Assembly (NCBI GenBank): GCA_050260055.1
Contig: JBLNBO010000044.1
Span: forward strand, 1 to 64,000
Reading direction: 5' to 3'
DNA: 64,000 bases
From: JBLMYQ01 sp050260055
GTDB lineage: Bacteria; Bacillota; Clostridia; Acetivibrionales; UBA4821
The position numbers and the translations under genes are program-made. Within the stretch, counting starts at the first letter, position 1, and every line of letters starts with the position of its first letter. Positions 33,593 to 42,750 of this stretch are shown here, in pieces. Below the pieces are notes generated by a model. The model had not been told where the DNA came from. It was given only the letters and a program-made list of their open reading frames with translations, and did no database searches.

Positions 33593-33652
33593 TTAAGAAT
33601 AAAAATATTAATTCTTAACTTTAAATATTATACTATTTTAAGGGGGATTTTT

Positions 33653-34543
33653 ATGGGAAAGTTAATTGGGAACACAGATTTTTTAAACCTGCCTCTTGGA
33701 AGAAAAGGCAAGGTTAGAGACTGTTATGACTTTGGGGATAAAATGCTTATTGTTGTAACAGATAGAATTTCTGCATTTGATGTTGTTTTTCCAAATCTAA
33801 TTCCTAATAAAGGACGCGTGTTAAATAAAATCTCAGAATTCTGGTTTGATTATACTAAGGACATTGTACAAAATCATATGATAACAACCGATGTTGCTCA
33901 GTTTCCTGCAGAACTTTCAGCATTTGCTGAAGAGCTTGACGGCAGAGCAATGCTTGTTAAGAAAGCTAAGATGATAGAGGTTGAATGTGTAGTAAGAGGC
34001 TATATTGCTGGTTCTGGCCTTAAAGAATACAATGCAAATGGTACAATATGCGGAATTAAACTCCCTGCAGGACTCGTTGAAGGGGATAAACTTCCAGAAC
34101 CATTATTTACGCCTGCACGCAAGTCATTTACAGGACATGATGAAAATATTAATGAGCAGATTATGGCTGAAATGATAGGTCAAGATTTGACAGATAAACT
34201 GAAAAAAATCAGTATTGAGCTTTATCATAAAGCCAGCAAAAAGGCTGAGCAAGGCGGGATAATCCTTGCAGATACAAAGTTTGAATTTGGGATTATCGAT
34301 GGTGAAATAATCCTCGGCGATGAAATATTTACACCTGATTCCTCAAGATTCTGGAATATAGAAGAGTATGCGCCTGGAGGTCCTCAGAAAAGCTTTGATA
34401 AGCAGTATATGAGAGATTATCTTGAATCAATCGATTGGGATAAAACACCTCCTGCACCTGAGCTTCCTGAAGAGGTTGTAAGGAATACCGAGTTGAAGTA
34501 TCTAGAGGCCTACGAAAGAATAGTGGGAAGACCGCTTAATTAG
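33653..34543 (+). CDS. purC: SAICAR synthetase
   Basis: A 296-residue ligase joining aspartate to CAIR in purine synthesis. It is the longer form also found in yeast and some bacteria: GKVRDCYDFGDKMLIVVTDRISAFD near the N-terminus, VRGYIAGSGLKEY, and IILADTKFEFG with LGDEIFTPDSSRFW. ATG 33653 after AAGGGGG is the start; the open frame upstream only runs through repeat copy 3. It splits hisGDCB from hisHF. Confidence 0.97.
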   Translation: MGKLIGNTDFLNLPLGRKGKVRDCYDFGDKMLIVVTDRISAFDVVFPNLIPNKGRVLNKISEFWFDYTKDIVQNHMITTDVAQFPAELSAFAEELDGRAMLVKKAKMIEVECVVRGYIAGSGLKEYNANGTICGIKLPAGLVEGDKLPEPLFTPARKSFTGHDENINEQIMAEMIGQDLTDKLKKISIELYHKASKKAEQGGIILADTKFEFGIIDGEIILGDEIFTPDSSRFWNIEEYAPGGPQKSFDKQYMRDYLESIDWDKTPPAPELPEEVVRNTELKYLEAYERIVGRPLN

Positions 34544-34610
34544 TTGATAGCTAAAAGGCAAAACAGTAAGAGGAGTCTAATCCGTTTTAAAATCTAGGAG
34601 GTGCATTATT

Positions 34611-35360
34611 ATGTATATTAAAAAATCTACATTAGTTATTGCAATTGTATTAATCATTGCTGCTTCGGCTGCTTGCTGCATTTTCTGTTTTAACTCCGGC
34701 AAAGCCGTAATTAAAACTACTCCAGAAAATAATACCTTAAATCAAGTGAATGTTTCAAACATAATAGATAAGCCAAAAGAGGATTTGCAAAATGGTAAAA
34801 CCCCAGAAGCAAAGCCTGAAGAAAAAAATGATTGGCTGTGCATCCCAGATCAAAGTGTTGGTCCAATTACTGCTGAAACATCAGAAGAGGATTTAAAAGC
34901 AGTCTTTGGCTCTAAAAATGTTCTTACAGAATCTAAATTTGATAGTGAAGGGATAGATAAAATAACAGTTTCTTATATATTCAAAGGAACCAAAAATGAA
35001 GTTCAAATAGAATGGAAAGATCAGAAATCATTAAAAGGCCCTAAAAGAATTGTAATTTCAGGTCAAGGGGGAAAATGGAAAACTCCTGAAGGAGTTGCTG
35101 TAGGAACTTCCTTGGAAGAGCTAAACAAAATTAATAATTCTACCTTTATTTTTTCGGGTTTTTGTTGGGATGGTGCCGGTATTGTTACTGACTGGGAAGA
35201 CGGTACACTAAGTAAGTATAAAGCGTTTTATCCTGTTCTGGCTCCTGAAAATATTTCTAACATTCCGGATAAATATTCCGGAGATAAAAGAATTTTATCT
35301 GATGATAAAGAATTAGAAAAACTAAAACTAAGAGTTGCAACAATGCGAATTGGATTTTAA
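34611..35360 (+). CDS. Membrane-anchored or lipoprotein-like protein of unknown function
   Basis: A 249-residue protein with a short basic N-terminus, a hydrophobic segment to about residue 28 ending in the cysteine-rich AACCIFCF, a low-complexity Asn/Lys/Glu/Pro linker, and a globular part from about residue 75. The first block, ITAETSEEDLKAVFGSKNV, looks like a small SmpA/BLIP-type unit, also seen in other lipoproteins. No clear lipobox with the usual spacing is certain. It lies between purC and hisH with no apparent metabolic link. Confidence 0.72.
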   Translation: MYIKKSTLVIAIVLIIAASAACCIFCFNSGKAVIKTTPENNTLNQVNVSNIIDKPKEDLQNGKTPEAKPEEKNDWLCIPDQSVGPITAETSEEDLKAVFGSKNVLTESKFDSEGIDKITVSYIFKGTKNEVQIEWKDQKSLKGPKRIVISGQGGKWKTPEGVAVGTSLEELNKINNSTFIFSGFCWDGAGIVTDWEDGTLSKYKAFYPVLAPENISNIPDKYSGDKRILSDDKELEKLKLRVATMRIGF

Positions 35361-35393
35361 TAATTAGGAAAAGTTTTTTCTTGTGCCCGAACA

Positions 35394-35452
35394 GCCTCCG
35401 CGGCACGTGAGCGGAGACCTTTCCGCCGATTTTGGTCGGTCAAAAGCGGAAA
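35394..35452 (+). other. GC-rich structured spacer before hisH
   Basis: A local GC-rich patch folds as two hairpins: CTCCGC/GCGGAG (35396-35416), then TTTCCG/CGGAAA (35420-35452) enclosing CCGA/TCGG. It stands out from the AT-rich surroundings. No T tract follows, so it is not an ordinary terminator. It may be a leader RNA or a remnant of a repeat. Confidence 0.55.
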
Positions 35453-35526
35453 ATAAACTACAAGGACACTTAAGTAAATACGAGAAAAAACCTCCAAAGA
35501 TTCTAAAGAAAATTGAAGGAGAAAAT

Positions 35527-36126
35527 ATGATTGCAATAATCGATTACGGTATGGGAAATTTAAAAAGTGTTGAAAAAGCCTTCAACTTCCTCAATTGTGA
35601 TACAATAGTAACTAGTTCGCCAGAGAAAATCCGCAGTGCCTCAAAGGTTGTACTGCCCGGTGTTGGAGCTTTTGCTGAGGCAGTAAAATGTATTAAGAGT
35701 ACCGGACTTGACGAGGTTATTAATGAGACAGTCCAAAAAGGAAAGCCTTTTTTGGGGATATGTCTTGGACTTCAGCTAATGTTTGATTATTCAGAGGAGA
35801 ATGGCGGTTTTGAAGGGTTAGGAATATTAAAAGGCAAAATAAAGAAGATTGAAACCGGTCTAAAAATTCCCCATATGGGATGGAATAGTTTAAATATTAA
35901 AAAAGAAAATGCTTTATTTAAGGGATTGCCAGACAATCCCTATGTATATTTTGTTCATTCTTTTCATCTTGTGGCAGAGGACAAAGATATTATTACAGCT
36001 ACAACTAACTATGGTGAGGAAATTGAAGTGGCAGTAGGAAAAGGTAATACTCTTCTTACGCAGTTTCATCCGGAGAAAAGCGGGGAAACTGGACTGAAGA
36101 TGCTAAAAAATTTCATTGAATTGTAG
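35527..36126 (+). CDS. hisH: Imidazole glycerol phosphate synthase glutaminase subunit
   Basis: A 199-residue class I glutaminase that feeds ammonia to HisF. The nucleophile is the cysteine in GICLGLQLMF, and the His/Glu pair is in QFHPEKSG. DYGMGNLKSVEKAF marks the N-terminus. ATG 35527 follows GAAGGAG; the open frame upstream through the GC-rich hairpins is not convincing coding sequence. hisF follows after eight bases. Confidence 0.97.
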   Translation: MIAIIDYGMGNLKSVEKAFNFLNCDTIVTSSPEKIRSASKVVLPGVGAFAEAVKCIKSTGLDEVINETVQKGKPFLGICLGLQLMFDYSEENGGFEGLGILKGKIKKIETGLKIPHMGWNSLNIKKENALFKGLPDNPYVYFVHSFHLVAEDKDIITATTNYGEEIEVAVGKGNTLLTQFHPEKSGETGLKMLKNFIEL

Positions 36127-36134
36127 GGGAAATT

Positions 36135-36893
36135 ATGCTTACTAAAAGAATTATTCCTTGTTTAGATGTTAATAAAGGCAGGGTGGTTAAAGGGGTTAAG
36201 TTTCTTGATTTGAAGGATGCAGGAGACCCTGTTGAGGTTGCAAAGATTTATGATAAGTCAGGCGCTGATGAGCTTGTATTTCTTGACATTACTGCTTCAT
36301 CAGATGCGAGAAGTATTCTTATCAATGTGGTTGAAAAGGTAGCAGAGCAGATTTTTATTCCTTTTACTGTTGGCGGAGGAATTAGGACTGTTGATGATTT
36401 TAGAGAAATATTGAAGGCTGGAGCCGATAAAGTATCAATTAACTCTTCAGCTATTTCAAATCCGCAATTAATATCTGATGCAGCATGGAAGTTTGGTAAA
36501 CAATGTGTTATTGTAGCTATTGATGCAAAGAAAAATACAGATGGCAGTTGGGACGTTTATTCCCATGGAGGAAGAACAAACACCGGGCTTGATGCAGTGG
36601 AATGGGCAGTAAAAGCTGAAGAACTTGGTGCCGGAGAGATTCTTCTTACAAGTATGGACTGTGATGGAACCAAGAATGGCTATGATATGGCCTTAACAAA
36701 GAGTATTTGTAGCAAGATAAATATTCCTGTTATTGCTTCGGGAGGAGCAGGAACCAAGGAGCATTTTCGGGATGTATTTTTACAGGCAGGTGCTGATGCA
36801 GCATTGGCCGCTTCATTGTTTCATTATAGGGAACTTGAAATTAATGATTTAAAGAAATATCTAGATAAACAAAATATTGAGGTGAGGATTTAG
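36135..36893 (+). CDS. hisF: Imidazole glycerol phosphate synthase cyclase subunit
   Basis: A 252-residue (beta-alpha)8 barrel that joins PRFAR with ammonia, giving imidazole glycerol phosphate and AICAR. The catalytic aspartates are Asp11 in PCLDVNKGRVVKG and the one in VAIDAKK. TVGGGIRTVDD and ASGGAG are phosphate loops. The AICAR it releases is the substrate of PurH, encoded 8 kb downstream. Its stop is one base from hisI. Confidence 0.98.
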   Translation: MLTKRIIPCLDVNKGRVVKGVKFLDLKDAGDPVEVAKIYDKSGADELVFLDITASSDARSILINVVEKVAEQIFIPFTVGGGIRTVDDFREILKAGADKVSINSSAISNPQLISDAAWKFGKQCVIVAIDAKKNTDGSWDVYSHGGRTNTGLDAVEWAVKAEELGAGEILLTSMDCDGTKNGYDMALTKSICSKINIPVIASGGAGTKEHFRDVFLQAGADAALAASLFHYRELEINDLKKYLDKQNIEVRI

Positions 36894-36894
36894 T

Positions 36895-37533
36895 ATGGAA
36901 TTTATTGAAAATTTAAAATTTGATGAAAAAGGTTTAATTCCGGCAATAGCGCAAGACTATAAAACTGGTGAAGTATTAATGCTTGCCTACATGAATAAGG
37001 AATCTCTAGAGCTTACTGTTGAAACTAAGAAGGTGCACTATTTTAGTAGAAGCCGTCAGAAGCTTTGGCTGAAGGGTGAAACATCAGGGAATTTTCAAAC
37101 TGTAAAGAGTATTTCTTACGATTGTGATGCTGATACGATTTTACTAAAAATTGAGCAGAAAGGGCCTGCTTGTCATACAGGAGAAAGAAGCTGTTTTTTT
37201 AATATTCCTGTTGATTATTCAGATAATTATGAAGAATCAGACAAAAGTTTCGAAAGTGTAATGCAGGAATTGTATAATACTGTTGTTAGTCGTAAAAGCA
37301 ATCCTAAAGAAGGCTCATATACAAATTACCTTTTTGATAAGGGATTGGATAAGATATTAAAAAAAGTTGGTGAAGAGACTGCAGAGGTTATAATTGCAGC
37401 TAAGAACAAATCTAAAGATGAAATCAGATACGAAACAGCAGATTTGCTTTATCACCTTGTTGTACTCATGGTTGAGAGTGATATGAATTTTGAGGAAATA
37501 TTTGACGAGCTTAAAGGCAGACGGAGTGAATAA
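36895..37533 (+). CDS. hisI: Bifunctional PR-AMP cyclohydrolase / PR-ATP pyrophosphatase
   Basis: A 212-residue HisIE fusion. The N-terminal cyclohydrolase part (about 1-115) has SRSRQKLWLKGETSG and the zinc-binding DCDADT and CHTGERSCF motifs. The C-terminal pyrophosphatase part (about 120-205) has KKVGEETAEVIIAAKN and TADLLYHLVVLM. It performs steps two and three of histidine synthesis. The gene follows hisF directly. Confidence 0.97.
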   Translation: MEFIENLKFDEKGLIPAIAQDYKTGEVLMLAYMNKESLELTVETKKVHYFSRSRQKLWLKGETSGNFQTVKSISYDCDADTILLKIEQKGPACHTGERSCFFNIPVDYSDNYEESDKSFESVMQELYNTVVSRKSNPKEGSYTNYLFDKGLDKILKKVGEETAEVIIAAKNKSKDEIRYETADLLYHLVVLMVESDMNFEEIFDELKGRRSE

Positions 37534-37560
37534 CAATCAATTGAGAACGGGGGGATTTGC

Positions 37561-40134
37561 TTGGGAACATCAGGAGATATTCATGAAGAAATCGAGAGTA
37601 TAAAAGAAGATATCAAGTTGTTGAAAGATGTTGTGCTGGCTCAAATAGAAAGGCAGAATCGAAGCTTTAATGAAATAGCTGAAAAACAAGAAACCCTCAA
37701 CAGTCAGTTTGAAGGATTTTCTAGAATGTTTTTCTCTGGAGCAGTGATTACTCCCGAAGTAGAGCCTTTTATGAATAAGAGTTCTGTTCCTAAAGAAATT
37801 TACCAAGAAGATGTACCCGAAGAAGAACAGTCATTTCCGTCAGAGATAAGTTCTGTTGTTCAGGAAGAACAGATAGAAGAAATAAAACCTACAGAGGAAG
37901 CTAGTGTAAAAATTGATCAAGCTGCTAGTCAAGAAGAAATTGAAAAAGAGCAGCCTGAGAAGGAAGTCTTATATGAAGAAAATGCTCCATCTGTATTCAA
38001 TAGTAAGGAAATTAATAATGACAAAAATGGTTTTAAATCAGAACAGCAAAATTATTACCAGGTTAAAACAAAACAACCTAAGCAGGCTGACGAACTGGAA
38101 TTTCGTATAGGCGGCATTTGGCTGAACAGGATTGCAATAATTTTAATCGTTATTGGAACTGCATTCTTTTTGAAATATGCATTTGATAACAATTGGGTAG
38201 GGCCTATAACAAGGGTGATAATTGGTGTTGCGTTTGGAATTTCATTCCTGGTGGCAGGAGAGGTTTTTCAAAATAAGAAATACAGCATATTTGCACAGGG
38301 ACTCACAGGTGGAGGTATTGCAATTTTATACTTCTCAATTTTTGCAGGATATTATTTTTTCAAAGATCAGAACATAATACCTTATCCTGCTGCAATGATT
38401 CTTATGGTTCTTATTACTGCAACTGCAGTTGTTCTCTCGGTTAAGTATGATTCAATGGCAATTGCGCTCCTGGGGCTTTTTGGAGGATTTTTAACTCCAT
38501 TTATGCTTGCAACAAATGATAAAAACTATTTTGGGCTTTTTACATATTTGCTTATTCTAAATATAGGAATACTATCAATCTCATATTATAAAAAGTGGTC
38601 TTTACTTTCTATTCTCAGTTTCTTTATGACAGAAATAATTCTGTTTGCTAGTTTAATTTCATATTTTTATGAGATAAAAGAGAGATTCTTATTTTCAGAG
38701 ACTTTCTTTACAATATTCTTTATAATGTATCTTCTAATTCCTTTGGTATATGCTGCAGTGAGGTCGGAAAAGGTAACTCCCGGGCAGATTACGCTTTTAA
38801 CGTTTAATACAATTTTTTATACCATTGCAAGCTTTATTATGATTACTGCTGTATACTCACGGTTCAATGGACTTTTTGCAGTACTAATGGCAGCAATCTT
38901 TTTTGGAGTAGGCTGCTGGTTTAACAGTATAAATTCTGAGGATAAAAGTACACGTGTATTATTGTTTGGAACAGCAATAACCTTCATCACTCTTGCAGTT
39001 CCACTTCAGATGTACAAATATACGGTTCTTGATTTTATTACAATGGGGTGGGTTATAGAAAGTATAATTCTGCTTTATGCGAGCTTTAAAATTGAAAGTA
39101 GTAAAATGAGAAAAGCAGCAGTTATTATAATGTCGATTACTGCGTTAAAATTCTTTATGTTTGGAATATCAGGATTTTATCTTAAAGAGGTTACTTCAGG
39201 CGGAAATTACCTTCCCATACTTAATAAATGGTCTATTGAGTTTCTAGTAGTAACTACCGGGTTATTTGCAGTATGGTATTTGTACAGGAAGAATATTGAT
39301 TTTATTGGCAAAGAAGGTATCTATATAAAGAATATTTTTGCAGTTGCTGCAAATACGTTTTTATTCTTACAGATTTCAATGGAAATATCGAATTATTTTC
39401 TGGCAAAACAAGCACTGAATTATTCAGTTTCTTTAAGCTATAGAATGCTGAAAAATGGTCTGATGAGCATTTCCTGGAGTTTATATGCATTCACAATCGG
39501 ATATCTTGGGTTTGTCAAAAGAAGCCGCTTTATGAGAAATGTGGCGATTGGAATGATATCTTTAACATTTGCGAAGATTCTTATTTATGATTTTGCGTTT
39601 TCCTCTCAGGGGTATAGCAATTATTTGCTGATATTTAATATTAAGTTTTTAAGCACGCTTGTTATAATTGGTGTAACATTAGCGTTTTGCTGGTTTTACA
39701 AAACATATAGTGAAAGTATTGAAAACCTTGAAACCGGCATATTTAATACTTTAATTATGGCAGCAATGATTATTTTCGGCATGAGCATTACATCTGAAAA
39801 CATTCGCTATTTCAATTCTATTGGATTTAGTCCGGAGAATAATATTGCAATCCGGATGCAATTCGGGATTTCAAGCATATGGGCAATTTATTCTATTATC
39901 TTGGTAGTAATCGGAATCATAAAAAGATATAAACCAGCTAGAATTTTTGCAATGACGCTATTTGGGATTACTATATTAAAGGTGTTCTTTTCAGATCTTT
40001 CAGTATTAACTGGCGCATATAGAGTTTTATCCTTTATTATATTAGGGTTTATACTATTGGCTGTATCATTCCTATACCAGAAATATAAGGATATAATTAT
40101 TTATGACTTACCACGCGAAAATAATAATGATTAA
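37561..40134 (+). CDS. DUF2339-type polytopic membrane protein
   Basis: An 857-residue protein with a coiled-coil-like, Glu/Gln-rich cytoplasmic N-terminus (about 1-175) followed by about two dozen hydrophobic segments. The first membrane region opens with GGIWLNRIAIILIVIGTAFFLKYAFDNNWVGP and continues RVIIGVAFG and LTGGGIAILYFSIFAGYYFF, signatures of the DUF2339 family of predicted membrane proteins. Its function is unknown. The start is TTG 37561 after GGGGG. It separates hisIE from hisA and may be cotranscribed. Confidence 0.88.
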   Translation: MGTSGDIHEEIESIKEDIKLLKDVVLAQIERQNRSFNEIAEKQETLNSQFEGFSRMFFSGAVITPEVEPFMNKSSVPKEIYQEDVPEEEQSFPSEISSVVQEEQIEEIKPTEEASVKIDQAASQEEIEKEQPEKEVLYEENAPSVFNSKEINNDKNGFKSEQQNYYQVKTKQPKQADELEFRIGGIWLNRIAIILIVIGTAFFLKYAFDNNWVGPITRVIIGVAFGISFLVAGEVFQNKKYSIFAQGLTGGGIAILYFSIFAGYYFFKDQNIIPYPAAMILMVLITATAVVLSVKYDSMAIALLGLFGGFLTPFMLATNDKNYFGLFTYLLILNIGILSISYYKKWSLLSILSFFMTEIILFASLISYFYEIKERFLFSETFFTIFFIMYLLIPLVYAAVRSEKVTPGQITLLTFNTIFYTIASFIMITAVYSRFNGLFAVLMAAIFFGVGCWFNSINSEDKSTRVLLFGTAITFITLAVPLQMYKYTVLDFITMGWVIESIILLYASFKIESSKMRKAAVIIMSITALKFFMFGISGFYLKEVTSGGNYLPILNKWSIEFLVVTTGLFAVWYLYRKNIDFIGKEGIYIKNIFAVAANTFLFLQISMEISNYFLAKQALNYSVSLSYRMLKNGLMSISWSLYAFTIGYLGFVKRSRFMRNVAIGMISLTFAKILIYDFAFSSQGYSNYLLIFNIKFLSTLVIIGVTLAFCWFYKTYSESIENLETGIFNTLIMAAMIIFGMSITSENIRYFNSIGFSPENNIAIRMQFGISSIWAIYSIILVVIGIIKRYKPARIFAMTLFGITILKVFFSDLSVLTGAYRVLSFIILGFILLAVSFLYQKYKDIIIYDLPRENNND

Positions 40135-40145
40135 TGGGGCGAAGA

Positions 40146-40220
40146 ATGAAAAGAAGTAATGTGTTTGGCACTTGCAATTGTTGTTGCAAAAGCGCTAAAA
40201 ATATTACGGGAGGGAAATAG
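40146..40220 (+). CDS. Possible cysteine-rich micropeptide
   Basis: A 24-residue frame, MKRSNVFGTCNCCCKSAKN..., follows a GGGGCGAAG site in the 167-base gap between the DUF2339 gene and hisA. It has a CNCCC cluster. No homologue comes to mind, and frames this short arise by chance; it is listed only because the site spacing is reasonable. Confidence 0.2.
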   Translation: MKRSNVFGTCNCCCKSAKNITGGK

Positions 40221-40301
40221 GCTTGCAGAATAATAGTGTTCAATACTTGTAAAGTAATTTCTATTGTTTTCACTGGTTAATAAATATTAGGAGGATAATA
40301 A

Positions 40302-41015
40302 ATGATTGTTTTTCCTGCGATTGACATAAGAGACGGCAAATGTGTAAGATTGTTAAAAGGTGATTTTAACAAAGAAACAATATATGGCGATGATCCGGTT
40401 AGCATGGCATTAAGCTGGCAGGAGCAAGGAGCGAAGTATCTGCATGTGGTTGACCTTGATGGAGCAAGAGTGGGAACACCAAAAAATTTCGAAATTATCG
40501 AGAAAATTATCCAAACACTTGATATTCCTGTCCAAGTAGGAGGAGGAATAAGAAGCCTGGAAACTGCCAAGAAGATTATCAATGCAGGGGCAAGTAGAAT
40601 AATTATTGGAACATCAGCAATCACAAAGCCATTTATGCTTATTGAAGCAATTAATGAGCTTGAAGAGAAACTTGTTGTGGGAATTGATTCAAAGGATGGT
40701 TACGTTGCCATTCAGGGTTGGGAAAGCAAAAGCTCAAGAACAACCTTGGATTTCGCGAAAGAAATTGAAGTATTGGGAGTTAAAACCATTATTTGTACAG
40801 AGATTTCCAGGGATGGAACTCTTACTGGACCGGATATGGAGGGAATAAAGGCACTTGTTGAGCAGACTGGAATTGACGTAGTTGCTTCTGGTGGAGTTGG
40901 TTCTATTGAGGATTTGATAAACCTTAGAGAAATCGGGGCAGCAGGAGCTATAGTAGGGAAAGCCTTGTATTCGGGTAATGTTACTATGGAACAAATCACT
41001 GAAATATTTAGATGA
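40302..41015 (+). CDS. hisA: ProFAR isomerase HisA
   Basis: A 237-residue (beta-alpha)8 isomerase of the Amadori type. Catalytic Asp8 lies in PAIDIRDGKCVRL and the second Asp in GIDSKDG; QVGGGIRS and ASGGVGS are phosphate loops. It normally sits between hisH and hisF but here has been displaced behind the DUF2339 gene. TAGGAGG precedes the start. Confidence 0.97.
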   Translation: MIVFPAIDIRDGKCVRLLKGDFNKETIYGDDPVSMALSWQEQGAKYLHVVDLDGARVGTPKNFEIIEKIIQTLDIPVQVGGGIRSLETAKKIINAGASRIIIGTSAITKPFMLIEAINELEEKLVVGIDSKDGYVAIQGWESKSSRTTLDFAKEIEVLGVKTIICTEISRDGTLTGPDMEGIKALVEQTGIDVVASGGVGSIEDLINLREIGAAGAIVGKALYSGNVTMEQITEIFR

Positions 41016-41028
41016 GAAGGGGATAAAG

Positions 41029-42051
41029 ATGCTTACTTACAAAGATTCTGGAGTAAATGTTGAAGCAGGTTACAAATCAGTAGAACTAATAAAGAAACAT
41101 GTTAAAAGTACCTTCAGGCCTGAGGTGCTTACTGACTTGGGAGGCTTTGGAGGGCTATTTGCACTTTCTTCTGGAAAATACAAGGAGCCTGTTCTTGTAT
41201 CAGGAACAGATGGAGTAGGAACAAAGCTCAAAATTGCATTCTTATCTGACAAGCATGACACTATTGGTCAAGATTGTGTAGCGATGTGTGTTAATGATGT
41301 TGTATGCTGTGGAGCGGAGCCTTTATTTTTTCTGGATTATCTTGCAGTTGGCAAAAATGTGCCCGAGCAGATTGAACAGATTGTCAAGGGAGTTGCAGAT
41401 GGGTGTGTGCTGGCGGGATGTTCTCTTATTGGCGGAGAAACTGCTGAAATGCCAGGATTTTATAAAGAAGGCGAATATGACCTTGCAGGTTTCTGTGTTG
41501 GTATAGTAGATAAATCCAAGATTATTGACGGAAGAAATGTTAAACAAGGAGATGCATTAATTGGTATTCCTTCAAGTGGAATTCACAGTAACGGTTATTC
41601 AATGGTTAGAAAGGTACTAAACCCAACCCCTGAAAAACTAAAAGAATATGTAAAGAATCTTAACTGCACACTTGGAGAAGAGATCTTAAAGCCTACAAGA
41701 ATATATGTAAAGCTTATTCTACAGCTCATTGAAAAGTTTGATATAAAAGGTATTGCCAACATGACTGGCGGTGGATTTTATGAGAACATTCCAAGGACAA
41801 TTCCTAAAGGATTAAGAGTTAAAATTACACGCGGGAGCTGGCCTGTACTGTCTATATTTGAGTTGATTAAGGATTTAGGCAATATCGAAGAAAAAGAAAT
41901 GTTCAACACATTTAACATGGGAATTGGTATGGTAATGGTAGCAGATAATGCAATTGCAGAGCAGATTATCAATTATATGAGCAGTATTGGAGAAAAAGCG
42001 TATATAATTGGGGAGATAATTGAAGGTGAGGCAGGTGTAGAATTTTGTTAA
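41029..42051 (+). CDS. purM: AIR synthetase PurM
   Basis: A 340-residue ATP-dependent cyclo-ligase that turns FGAM into AIR. Characteristic stretches are YKDSGVNVEAG at the N-terminus, GGFGGLF, SGTDGVGTKLKIA, the QDCVAMCVND helix, GGETAEMPGFY, and SSGIHSNGYS. ATG 41029 after AGGGGAT is used; the frame is open further upstream into hisA. It overlaps purN by seven bases. Confidence 0.97.
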   Translation: MLTYKDSGVNVEAGYKSVELIKKHVKSTFRPEVLTDLGGFGGLFALSSGKYKEPVLVSGTDGVGTKLKIAFLSDKHDTIGQDCVAMCVNDVVCCGAEPLFFLDYLAVGKNVPEQIEQIVKGVADGCVLAGCSLIGGETAEMPGFYKEGEYDLAGFCVGIVDKSKIIDGRNVKQGDALIGIPSSGIHSNGYSMVRKVLNPTPEKLKEYVKNLNCTLGEEILKPTRIYVKLILQLIEKFDIKGIANMTGGGFYENIPRTIPKGLRVKITRGSWPVLSIFELIKDLGNIEEKEMFNTFNMGIGMVMVADNAIAEQIINYMSSIGEKAYIIGEIIEGEAGVEFC

Positions 42052-42677
42052 AAATCGGGGTATTGGTATCAGGAGGAGGAACAAACCTTCAATCTGTTAT
42101 TGATGCAATAGAATCAGGATATATCCCAAATTCCGAAATAGTAACTGTTGTATCTAGCAAAAAGGATGCATATGCGCTTGAACGAGCAAAAAAACATGGA
42201 ATTACGAGGGAATACATATCAAGAAAAGATTTTGAAACCCAAAAAGATTATGATTGTGCACTTGTAGATAATATGAAAAAACATGGTGTCCAGCTGGTTT
42301 TACTCTGCGGTTTTCTCTCTATTCTTGGAGAATTCTTTATAAAAGAATTCGAAGGAAGAATCATAAATATCCATCCTGCACTGATCCCTTCATTTTGCGG
42401 CAAGGGTTATTACGGTTTAAAGGTGCACGAGCAGGCGTTGAATTATGGAGTTAAAATAACCGGAGCGACAGTTCATTTTGTTGAGCTAGAGCCTGATGCA
42501 GGCCCGATAATTTTACAAAAAGCAGTTGAAATAAAAGAAGATGATACTCCTGAGACACTGCAGAAAAGGGTTATGGAAGAGGCTGAGTGGGTATTGATGC
42601 CTCTTGCTGTAAAATTATACGCTGAAAATAGACTTGAAATTGTAGATAAAAGAGTTAGAATAAAAAAGAAAGAGTAA
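42045..42677 (+). CDS. purN: GAR transformylase PurN
   Basis: A 210-residue 10-formyl-THF-dependent enzyme. Motifs are VLVSGGGTNLQSVID, the catalytic NIHPALIPSF and GATVHFVELEPDAGPII with its aspartate. TTG 42045 overlaps the purM stop, indicating coupling. The stop codon is contained in a long terminator stem, so transcription of the hisA-purMN run probably ends here. Confidence 0.96.
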   Translation: MLKIGVLVSGGGTNLQSVIDAIESGYIPNSEIVTVVSSKKDAYALERAKKHGITREYISRKDFETQKDYDCALVDNMKKHGVQLVLLCGFLSILGEFFIKEFEGRIINIHPALIPSFCGKGYYGLKVHEQALNYGVKITGATVHFVELEPDAGPIILQKAVEIKEDDTPETLQKRVMEEAEWVLMPLAVKLYAENRLEIVDKRVRIKKKE

Positions 42678-42716
42678 TCCTTAAGGCGGTATACCAATAA
42701 GAGGATTACTCTTTCT
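42667..42716 (+). terminator. Long stem-loop overlapping the purN stop
   Basis: AGAAAGAGTAATCCT (42667-42681) pairs perfectly with AGGATTACTCTTTCT (42702-42716) across a 20-base loop. No long T tract follows, so termination may be partial. Confidence 0.75.
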
Positions 42717-42750
42717 AGTTATAGTATTGCAGAAAGGAATGATTGTTTAA

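Noticed and set aside
33462..33652. N-terminal extension of purC
   Set aside because: The extra frame lies in repeat copy 3 and AT-rich spacer, and SAICAR synthetase similarity begins at ATG 33653.
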